A stretch of 64,000 nucleotides of DNA from Microcystis wesenbergii NRERC-220 (lineage in GTDB: Bacteria > Cyanobacteriota > Cyanobacteriia > Cyanobacteriales > Microcystaceae). The stretch covers positions 2,617,501-2,681,500 of the forward strand of contig NZ_JAVSJA010000001.1 in assembly GCF_032027425.1 (NCBI RefSeq). Direction: 5' to 3'. This document shows positions 57,909 through 64,000 of the stretch, piece after piece; the first letter of the stretch is position 1; each line of letters opens with the position of its first letter. The translations under genes were made by a program, and so were the position numbers. The notes beneath the pieces were generated by a model. The model worked only from the letters and a program-made list of their open reading frames with translations. It did not search any database and was not told the origin of the DNA.

Positions 57909-59783
57909 ATGCGTAATAGCGGACTCCTATCAAAAACCAAAGTCAAACTGAAACCGAAAAAACCGCTCACCTCGCCGACGCGGCCATCGCCGAATAAATT
58001 ACAGAATAAAATCAAAGACAAGGAGCGTCTAGTCGGTCGTCAGCGTCAGTCATGGCTAATTATGGGCTTAATTAGCCTTGTCCTGCTAGGAGGAGTCGGC
58101 TCACGATTGGCCTATTTACAACTGCAGCAAGGACAAATTAACCGAGAAAGGGCAGAAAATAACCGGATTCGCATTCTTCCCAAACCCCCAGTCCGGGGCA
58201 ACTTATTTGATCGCAATGGCAAAGTTTTGGCTACGGCCCGTTTAACCCATGCGGCCTATATTTGGCCCAAATCCCAGCGTAATCCTGCCCAAAAACTCAA
58301 TCTTGACCGTTTAGCCAGTATTTTAGCAATTCCCAGAAGCGACCTAGAAAAACGCATTAACGAAGCGGACGAAAACCCCTCCACCCTGATCCGCATCGCT
58401 AGGGGTTTAACTCCAGGCCAAATTATCGCCCTAGAGGAATACAAAGACGAATTAACCGGCATTGAAGTGGACGTGGAATCAGTGCGCTACTATCCCAATG
58501 GTAAAATTGGGGCGCATATTCTCGGTTATACTGGGGAACTAACCCCGGAGGAATATCAAGCCAAAAGACGACAGGGCTACCGATTGGGAGATGTCGTCGG
58601 TAAAATGGGTGTAGAAGCCGCCTACGAGTCAAAATTGCGGGGAGAATGGGGGGGAATGCAGTTAGAGGTCAACGGATCGGGACAAGTAATCCAAATTCTC
58701 GGCCAAAAAATTGCTAAACCGGGGCAAGATGTCACCCTGACACTAGATTTAAAACTCCAAAAAGCCGCCGAGGCCGCTTTAGGAAAACGCAAGGGTGCGA
58801 TCGTGGCGATCGATCCCCGGGATGGTTCCGTGCGGGCCATGGTCAGTTATCCTAGTTTCGATCCCAATGTTTTCTCGGCCCCAATTACCACCGCCACTTG
58901 GAAAAAACTACAAGCGGAGGGCAACCCGTTTGTTAACCGCGCTCTCCAAGGATTCCCCCCCGCTTCCACCTTTAAAGTCGTCACTGCCACTGCTGGCATG
59001 GAATCGGGTAAATTTCCCCCTAATACGGTCTTAAATACCTTTGCCGCCCTTTATGTGGGGGGGACAGCTTTTGGGGAATGGAATCGCGCTGGTTTTGGTC
59101 CGATGGGTTTTGTCCGGGCCATGGCCATGAGTAGTAACACTTTTCACGGTCAAATAGGTCGCGGAGTGGGGGGACCGGCTTTAATTGCCATGGCTCGGCG
59201 CTACGGTTTCGGTCAGAAAACCGGGATAGAATTAGCGGAAGAAACCCCGGGGTTAATTGCCGATCGCGATTGGAAGCTGCGTAATTTTAAAAACTGGGAT
59301 TGGTCCGTAGGGGATACGATTAATATGTCGATCGGTCAAGGATTTACCCTCGCAACTCCCCTACAGGTAGCTGTGATGTTTGCTGTCCCCGCTAACGGTG
59401 GTTTTTTGGTGAAACCGCACCTTTTACAGGATGCCCGGGATGTTAAGGAATGGCGAAAATCTTTGAACATGAAACCTAGCACCCTAGACACCCTGAGAAA
59501 GTCCCTGAGAGCCGTGGTAGCGGAAGGAACGGGGCGGGCCCTATCAGACCCCGCTTTACCGCCCGTAGCGGGCAAAAGCGGCACGGCAGAAGCACCCCCG
59601 GGGCAGTCCCACGCTTGGTTTGGAGCTTTTGCACCCTTCGACAAGCCCGAAATTGTCGTGGTCGCCTTTGCGGAACATTCCGGCGGTGGTGGTGGTAAAG
59701 TGGCCGCACCTATGGTACGTCAGGTAATGGAGGCTTATTTTAATGTCAAGCCGAAAGAAGAAAAACCTCGGCCGAAGCCTTAG
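57909..59783 (+). CDS. mrdA: Penicillin-binding protein 2 (elongasome transpeptidase)
   Basis: 624 residues of class B PBP2. A basic N-terminus (LKPKKPLTSPTRPS) then one TM helix WLIMGLISLVLLGGVGSRLA. The pedestal domain has NNRIRILPKPPVRGNLFDRN and YPNGKIGAHILGYTGELTPE. Transpeptidase motifs: SxxK as STFK at 353-356, SxN as SSN in AMAMSSNTFHGQIG, KxG as KSGTAEAPPG. Together with RodA it crosslinks peptidoglycan during elongation. Its stop overlaps that of the convergent radical SAM gene (TTAG). Conserved GYP-type surroundings suggest it is active. Confidence 0.95.
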   Translation: MRNSGLLSKTKVKLKPKKPLTSPTRPSPNKLQNKIKDKERLVGRQRQSWLIMGLISLVLLGGVGSRLAYLQLQQGQINRERAENNRIRILPKPPVRGNLFDRNGKVLATARLTHAAYIWPKSQRNPAQKLNLDRLASILAIPRSDLEKRINEADENPSTLIRIARGLTPGQIIALEEYKDELTGIEVDVESVRYYPNGKIGAHILGYTGELTPEEYQAKRRQGYRLGDVVGKMGVEAAYESKLRGEWGGMQLEVNGSGQVIQILGQKIAKPGQDVTLTLDLKLQKAAEAALGKRKGAIVAIDPRDGSVRAMVSYPSFDPNVFSAPITTATWKKLQAEGNPFVNRALQGFPPASTFKVVTATAGMESGKFPPNTVLNTFAALYVGGTAFGEWNRAGFGPMGFVRAMAMSSNTFHGQIGRGVGGPALIAMARRYGFGQKTGIELAEETPGLIADRDWKLRNFKNWDWSVGDTINMSIGQGFTLATPLQVAVMFAVPANGGFLVKPHLLQDARDVKEWRKSLNMKPSTLDTLRKSLRAVVAEGTGRALSDPALPPVAGKSGTAEAPPGQSHAWFGAFAPFDKPEIVVVAFAEHSGGGGGKVAAPMVRQVMEAYFNVKPKEEKPRPKP

Positions 59784-60586
59784 AGACCTGTGGCGGTAAG
59801 TGGCACACAGCGCACGGTAATTCCCGTCGCCGTGGCGATTTTTTCCGCCCAAATTGCCAATATTTCAGCGTTTACGGGTTTGAGAATTTGCATTCCGTCG
59901 GCAGCGGTGAGGGGATTATTACCGCGGGTTTCCAATTGTCTTTGTCTGGCCCGGGGACGGGTCGGGGTGTTAAGTTGAATTTCATCCGCTTGTAGCTGTT
60001 GCATCAAATCGATATACTGGTCTTGCTCTTGGGGCGACCAAGAGGCCAGCACCATGGTTTGAATTGCTAGTTTTCCCGACCATTCTTGGCGAAATTGTCT
60101 TAATCCCCACCAAAGACCCTGCCAATCCAGGCCGGGGACTGGACGGTTAACCCGTCGCCATTGGGCCTCGGAAACAGCATCGATTTTAGCGGCGACGATA
60201 TCAGCTTTGCTCAAGTCTTGACGCACTCGGGCATCTCCCAGGAGAGTACTATTGGTTAAGACCGCCACCGGCCGCCTGGTCATTTCCTTGACGGTGGCCA
60301 GTATTTCCCCTAAATTGAGGGCGAGGGTGGGTTCCCCGCTACCACTGAGAGTGACTATATCCACCTCCCAAGGAGCAAAAGCCCTTAAATCCCTGCTAAT
60401 TTGTTCGCTAGTGATAAAAATTTTTCGTTGCTCGGTTTTTTGCTCAATTTCTCCTAACTGACAGTAGGCACAGTTAAAGGAACAGGTGGAAACTAAACCA
60501 ATCGGATCAATGCCCAGGGAACTGCCGAAACGCCAAGAGGCAACCGGACCATATACGGAGCAGAAATAATCCTGGCGAGCAGTCAT
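59780..60586 (-). CDS. Radical SAM protein
   Basis: 268 residues from the ATG at 60584-60586 (Met4 of the longest frame). DYFCSVYGPVASWRFGSSLG is followed by the iron-sulfur motif STCSFNCAYCQLGEI (CxxxCxxC, Cys 38, 42 and 45 in the long form). Then VDIVTLSGSGEPTLALNLGE (SAM binding GGEP-like) and VAVLTNSTLLGD, and DEIQLNTPTRPRARQ. The GPVxSRRLGxSLGID pattern resembles uncharacterised family members (COG0731-like), here with WRFGSSLGID. Substrate unknown. Confidence 0.9.
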   Translation of the reverse strand: MTARQDYFCSVYGPVASWRFGSSLGIDPIGLVSTCSFNCAYCQLGEIEQKTEQRKIFITSEQISRDLRAFAPWEVDIVTLSGSGEPTLALNLGEILATVKEMTRRPVAVLTNSTLLGDARVRQDLSKADIVAAKIDAVSEAQWRRVNRPVPGLDWQGLWWGLRQFRQEWSGKLAIQTMVLASWSPQEQDQYIDLMQQLQADEIQLNTPTRPRARQRQLETRGNNPLTAADGMQILKPVNAEILAIWAEKIATATGITVRCVPLTATGL

Positions 60587-60606
60587 CGAACACACCGAAA
60601 GAAGAC

Positions 60607-60697
60607 GGAGAGGGAGGGATTCGAACCCTCGGTACGGTCTTACGATTCGTACAACAGATTAGCAATCTGCCGCATTCGACCACTCTGCCACCTCTCC
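60607..60697 (-). tRNA. tRNA-Ser (anticodon GCU)
   Basis: Minus strand. The 7-bp acceptor stem GGAGAGG/CCTCTCC is complete. The D-arm region GCAGAGTGGTCGAATGCGGC, anticodon loop ATTGCTAATC with anticodon GCT, a long variable arm (about 20 nt, the class II hallmark of Ser) and T arm GGGTTCGAATCCC are all present. No encoded CCA. Decodes AGC/AGU. It lies between the radical SAM and devA genes. Confidence 0.95.
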
Positions 60698-60758
60698 AAG
60701 ATGACATTATTTTAGTCTAACATAAAAGGCCGATTTTTGGCAAGTAATTTTTGGGCAG

Positions 60759-61478
60759 TTAATCGCCTAAACGACCATCCTCCATATTGACAATGCGATC
60801 GGCGATGTCGAGAATCCGGTTATCGTGGGTGACAAGTAAAATCGTGCAACCTTGTTCTTTTGCCAATTTCTGCATGATTTCCACCACATCGCGCCCGGAT
60901 TGTTTATCTAAGGCCGCGGTCGGTTCATCGGCGAGGACTAATTTGGGATGACTGACGAGGGCGCGAGCGATCGCAACCCGTTGTTTTTGTCCCCCCGATA
61001 GATCATGGGGATAATAATCAACGCGGTTGCCTAAACCGACTGACTCTAGAATTGCCGCCGCTTTTTGATCGAGATCTTGTTCTAAAAACTCCTCGTGCAG
61101 TTCCAAAGACATCCTTACGTTTTGTTTCGCTGTGAGGAATTTTAGTAAATTATGTGCTTGAAAAATATAGCCAATTTGTCGGCGAATTTTCAGCATTTTG
61201 CCCTTACTAATTCCTAACATTTCTTGGCCGAGAATTTTTAAACTGCCCGCTTGTGCCGATCGCAAACCTCCCATTAAACTCAATAAAGTAGTTTTCCCGG
61301 ACCCCGAAGGACCGGTCATAATTACTACTTCCCCCGCTTTAATTTCCAGATCGATATCGTATAAAACCTGTTTTCTTAATTCCCCCGTGCCAAAATAGTA
61401 ATTTAAGCCTTTAATAGCAATTACGGGTTCATTAGGGCTAAAATCGACTAATTCTCGCTCTTTTTGAAAAATCCGCAT
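60759..61478 (-). CDS. devA: DevA-type ABC exporter ATPase
   Basis: A 239-residue ATPase. AIKGLNYYFGTGELRKQVLY is characteristic of DevA. Walker A is GPSGSGKTTLLSLMGGL, Q loop GYIFQAHNLLKF, signature DLSGGQKQRVAIARALVSHP, Walker B LVLADEPTAALD and H-loop VTHDNRI. With DevB and DevC it forms a MacB-like exporter. In Anabaena DevBCA exports heterocyst glycolipids; in non-heterocystous species the substrate is unknown. 18 nt after devC. Confidence 0.95.
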   Translation of the reverse strand: MRIFQKERELVDFSPNEPVIAIKGLNYYFGTGELRKQVLYDIDLEIKAGEVVIMTGPSGSGKTTLLSLMGGLRSAQAGSLKILGQEMLGISKGKMLKIRRQIGYIFQAHNLLKFLTAKQNVRMSLELHEEFLEQDLDQKAAAILESVGLGNRVDYYPHDLSGGQKQRVAIARALVSHPKLVLADEPTAALDKQSGRDVVEIMQKLAKEQGCTILLVTHDNRILDIADRIVNMEDGRLGD

Positions 61479-61496
61479 TATTTCACCCTTGATAGC

Positions 61497-62684
61497 TTAA
61501 AAAATATCGGCTGGATCTGCTGTCCTTAATTTGCCCATGGCGACAATTCCAGAGGCAATACACATAATAATTGTCAGGATTAAAACTTCGATCGCCCTAG
61601 GGGTAGTCATCACTATCGGTAACAGTGTAGCGGAGGAAGCGAGATGATAAACACCGAGAGAGACGATAAACCCCGGTATATACCCCAAAACCGCTAGTAA
61701 TAAGGCCTCTTGCATCAAAACCCCGACTAAATACCAATCACCGTAACCCATAGCTTTTAGGGTAGCGTATTCGGGTAAGTGATCGGTGACATCGGAATAG
61801 AGAATCTGATAGACAATGACGATACCGACGATAAAACCGACTACTGTACCTAAACCAAAGATAAAACCAATCGCTGTACCATTTGCCCAATAGGTTTTTT
61901 CCCTTTCAGCAAATTCTTTTAAAGTAAGGACAATTACTTCATTTTTAGGGAAAAGTGCCTGTAAATTGACCTTAACTGCCTCGATATTTGCCCCCGGTTG
62001 CAGTTTCACCAGTCCTATATCGATTTCGTGGGGTTGACGTTCGGGAAAGAGCCTTAAAAAGGTAGAATCACTGCTAATGACGTTACCATCGGCAGCAAAG
62101 GAGGCACCAAGGGTAAAAATTCCCGCTACCTGTACCTCTTTTTTATTTAACTGAACTGTCAAATCGGGGTTTTTCTGGAGTAAATCGGCAATTGGACCGA
62201 ATTCTGGTCTTCCTGCTTGATCGTATAAGACGCGATTTAACATCTTTAGATCACTGGATTTTTGATTGACTTCTGGGAGGGTAAAAACCCGTTGACTGGG
62301 ATCAAAACCAAAGACTAAAGTAGTTCTTTCTAGGGCAGTTTCGGGATTGCGCCACTGGGCCGAAGCAATATAAACTGGGGCTATAGATTGAATGCCCTCG
62401 ACTCTTTTAGCTTGGTACAAGCGATCGCGTGAGAAACTTTTCACCGCAAAGAGGGTATCGAATTGGGGATTAATCAGGACTAAATCCGCATCGAGAACAT
62501 AATGGGGTTTAACGGAAGCGTCAAATAAGGCATCCCGAAACCCCAACTGTGTGAAGATTAAGAAGTCAGCAAAAGCAATCCCGGCAATAGCCACGATCAA
62601 ACGGGTTTTCTCTCGCGTCACCTGTAACCAAGATAGGGGCGTTTTTTTGAATAGATGGGTTAGTTTCATGGAAAACCTACTCAT
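61497..62684 (-). CDS. devC: DevC-type ABC exporter permease
   Basis: A 395-residue permease of the MacB/FtsX class. KTPLSWLQVTREKTRLIVAI / AGIAFADFLIFTQLGFRDAL is the first TM helix and DevC signature. A large periplasmic part (about 45-270) follows, then three C-terminal TM helices (IGFIFGLGTVVGFIVGIVIV, AVLGYIPGFIVSLGVYHLAS, VLILTIIMCIASGIVAMGKL) and LRTADPADIF. Start ATG 62684 overlaps the devB stop by 8 nt (ATGAGTAG). Met6 is an alternative. Confidence 0.95.
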   Translation of the reverse strand: MSRFSMKLTHLFKKTPLSWLQVTREKTRLIVAIAGIAFADFLIFTQLGFRDALFDASVKPHYVLDADLVLINPQFDTLFAVKSFSRDRLYQAKRVEGIQSIAPVYIASAQWRNPETALERTTLVFGFDPSQRVFTLPEVNQKSSDLKMLNRVLYDQAGRPEFGPIADLLQKNPDLTVQLNKKEVQVAGIFTLGASFAADGNVISSDSTFLRLFPERQPHEIDIGLVKLQPGANIEAVKVNLQALFPKNEVIVLTLKEFAEREKTYWANGTAIGFIFGLGTVVGFIVGIVIVYQILYSDVTDHLPEYATLKAMGYGDWYLVGVLMQEALLLAVLGYIPGFIVSLGVYHLASSATLLPIVMTTPRAIEVLILTIIMCIASGIVAMGKLRTADPADIF

Positions 62685-63960
62685 TGATAGTTACAGTTAC
62701 TTGGGAATTGGTTAAACCTGCCACTTTTTCACTGTTTTTGCGATCTAAGGCAATGCGGACAGAGATAACTTTGCGATCGAAGTTTTCCCCTGGTTGATTG
62801 CTGAAGATATTTTGTTGGTCAACTTTTAAAGCAATTAAGCGCACTTTTCCGCTAACTTCGCCCTTAAACGCCGATCCGGTAATCGTGGCAGTTTGTCCAG
62901 AGCGAATTTTCCCGATATCGCTTTGATAGATTTCGGCAATTACCTCCATGCGCTCGGTTTCAGCGAGGTCAACAATTCCTTGATCGCTGATTTGTTCCCC
63001 GATACGGGTATTGACTTTAATCACTTTGCCGGTAATTGGCGATCGAATATAAGCCTGATTTAACTCGGTTTGAGCCTTTTTAACGGCAACTAGGGCAGCA
63101 TTTACCTCCGCTTGGGCTGCCCGCACATCGACTCCCCGCACTTCTGAGACTTGATTTAAAGTGGATCTGGCCTCTTTGATCTGCTGTTGACCGGTGGATT
63201 CAATCCGGGCTAGGGTAGTCTTGGCTTCTTGTATCTGTTGTTTACCAGTGCGTTCAATTCTCTCTAGGGTAACTTTTGCTTCTGTTAGTTGTTGATTACT
63301 GGTTTCTAAATTCAGTCTTTTACTATCAAAACTAGAGGCGGAAATTGCCCCTTCTTGATAGAGTTTTTCGTAGCGATCAAATTCAGCTTTGGCATTGCGA
63401 TATTCTGCTTCTAATTTGCCAATTGTCGCTTTTTGGGCGGCTATATCCCCTTCTAATTGCGCTGTTAATCTTTGGATGGTTGTCCTTTGGGTTGCTTGAT
63501 CCCCTACCCATTGTGCCTCGATTTTTCGCACGTTAGCGGCATTAGCATCGATTTCACCGACTTTTGCCCCAGCTTTCACCTGTTCTAGTTTGGCTGCGGC
63601 TACTTTCACCTGTTCTTGTGCCTGTTGCAGGTTATCCTCTAATCTTTCCTGACTTTCGAGAATGGCGATTATTTGTCCCGTTTTGACGCTATCTCCTTCA
63701 TCGACTAATAATTGTATGACTCGATCGGAATTAAGCAACATCGGGGCAGATATGCTGATAATTTCTGTCCTCGGTTCAATTCTGCCTAAAGCGGTGATTT
63801 TTTGCGGTGCGGGCGAGGCAACTACAGGGGTTTTGGTTTCGGGTTTGGGGGCGACTTGGGAAAGACTATAAAAGGTGGTTATTCCTAATAATCCCGTGCC
63901 TAATACTATTAACCCGATTATTAACTTTTGATTTGGTTTCACAAAAGTTTTACCTTTCAT
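62677..63960 (-). CDS. devB: DevB-type membrane fusion protein (HlyD family)
   Basis: 427 residues. One TM helix, KLIIGLIVLGTGLLGITTFY, followed by a biotinyl-lipoyl half motif (ITALGRIEPRTEIISISAPM). A long coiled-coil hairpin with repeats QQIQEAKTTLARIESTGQQQ / IKEARSTLNQV follows. Then come the second lipoyl half AYIRSPITGKVIKVNTRIGE, and a C-terminal beta barrel (EVIAEIYQSDIGKIRSGQTA). It links DevC to an outer membrane channel such as TolC. First gene of the operon. Confidence 0.95.
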   Translation of the reverse strand: MKGKTFVKPNQKLIIGLIVLGTGLLGITTFYSLSQVAPKPETKTPVVASPAPQKITALGRIEPRTEIISISAPMLLNSDRVIQLLVDEGDSVKTGQIIAILESQERLEDNLQQAQEQVKVAAAKLEQVKAGAKVGEIDANAANVRKIEAQWVGDQATQRTTIQRLTAQLEGDIAAQKATIGKLEAEYRNAKAEFDRYEKLYQEGAISASSFDSKRLNLETSNQQLTEAKVTLERIERTGKQQIQEAKTTLARIESTGQQQIKEARSTLNQVSEVRGVDVRAAQAEVNAALVAVKKAQTELNQAYIRSPITGKVIKVNTRIGEQISDQGIVDLAETERMEVIAEIYQSDIGKIRSGQTATITGSAFKGEVSGKVRLIALKVDQQNIFSNQPGENFDRKVISVRIALDRKNSEKVAGLTNSQVTVTINE

Positions 63961-64000
63961 AATTTTTTAGTTAATAAGTGATTGTTGGGGGTTAACATTT

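Overview
The window is a piece of a cyanobacterial chromosome. The evidence is the frequent HIP1 octamer GCGATCGC, an NADPH-thioredoxin reductase/thioredoxin fusion (NTRC), a Tab2/Atab2 protein, Ycf49-like DUF2499 with DUF3593, type III glutamine synthetase (glnN), a DevBCA exporter, a carotenoid oxygenase and a FutA-type iron-binding protein. The very high load of MITEs, short tandem repeats (CAGTTAT type), palindromic repeats and toxin-antitoxin (TA) remnants looks most like Microcystis aeruginosa. That genus assignment is inference.

Layout. 1-3.6 kb: a partial gene end, a broken DJ-1/PfpI gene, a glycosyltransferase-like gene, an M48 peptidase and a spectacular 15-bp tandem array. 3.6-14.2 kb: housekeeping genes (compact S13 carboxypeptidase, ABC ATPase, Uma2 nuclease, alpha/beta hydrolase, HAD protein, NTRC, Lon-domain protein, group 2 sigma factor, mtnP). 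14.2-17.1 kb: ureB-ureA followed by a TA graveyard (frameshifted antitoxin, orphan DUF433 protein, PIN toxin pair). 17.2-24.6 kb: a vWA / PP2C / kinase triad in which the kinase carries five tandem FGE-sulfatase domains. 24.7-30.4 kb: thioredoxin, NnrU protein, a gutted TnpB, a DUF433/DUF5615 TA pair, a membrane EEP phosphatase and an LRAT-like protein embedded in MITEs. 30.7-34.2 kb: a BT1 transporter, hicAB, two small unknown genes and a PEP-CTERM protein, separated by a family of hairpin repeats. 34.3-43.9 kb: glnN with an NtcA promoter, carotenoid oxygenase, Tab2, a dolichol-phosphate-mannose-synthase-like glycosyltransferase, DUF2499/DUF3593, gshB-grxC. 44-51.6 kb: YggT, an NHL/PEP-CTERM protein, an Rpn nuclease and a duplicated segment, an aminotransferase, thioredoxin, DppC-like permease, a VapBC-like pair and a CobT-like enzyme. 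51.6-64 kb: TPR-OGT, futA, class III alcohol dehydrogenase, a MITE-killed NTF2-like gene, mrdA (PBP2), a radical SAM protein, tRNA-Ser(GCU) and devBCA.

The most exciting locus is 17293-24577. In the kinase-FGE protein each of the five FGE-sulfatase domains ends in a hypervariable block of 20-26 codons. Nearly all of these codons end in C or T and decode N, Y, D, S, F, G, I, L, V or H. The blocks lie between the invariant anchors RGGSW and GFRVVC, while the rest of each domain is almost identical. That is the pattern of diversity-generating retroelement (DGR) variable regions. No reverse transcriptase or template repeat lies in the window, so any diversification would have to come from elsewhere in the genome. 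Five candidate variable regions in one signalling protein, paired with a vWA protein and a PP2C phosphatase (a TerY-P-like triad), suggest a diversifiable, phosphorylation-coupled recognition system.

Other points of note are a family of covarying 28-bp palindromes, hairpin repeats that supply stop codons, a MITE whose end supplies the ribosome binding site of the M48 gene, and a canonical NtcA-activated promoter in front of glnN that lies on top of a decayed antisense reading frame.
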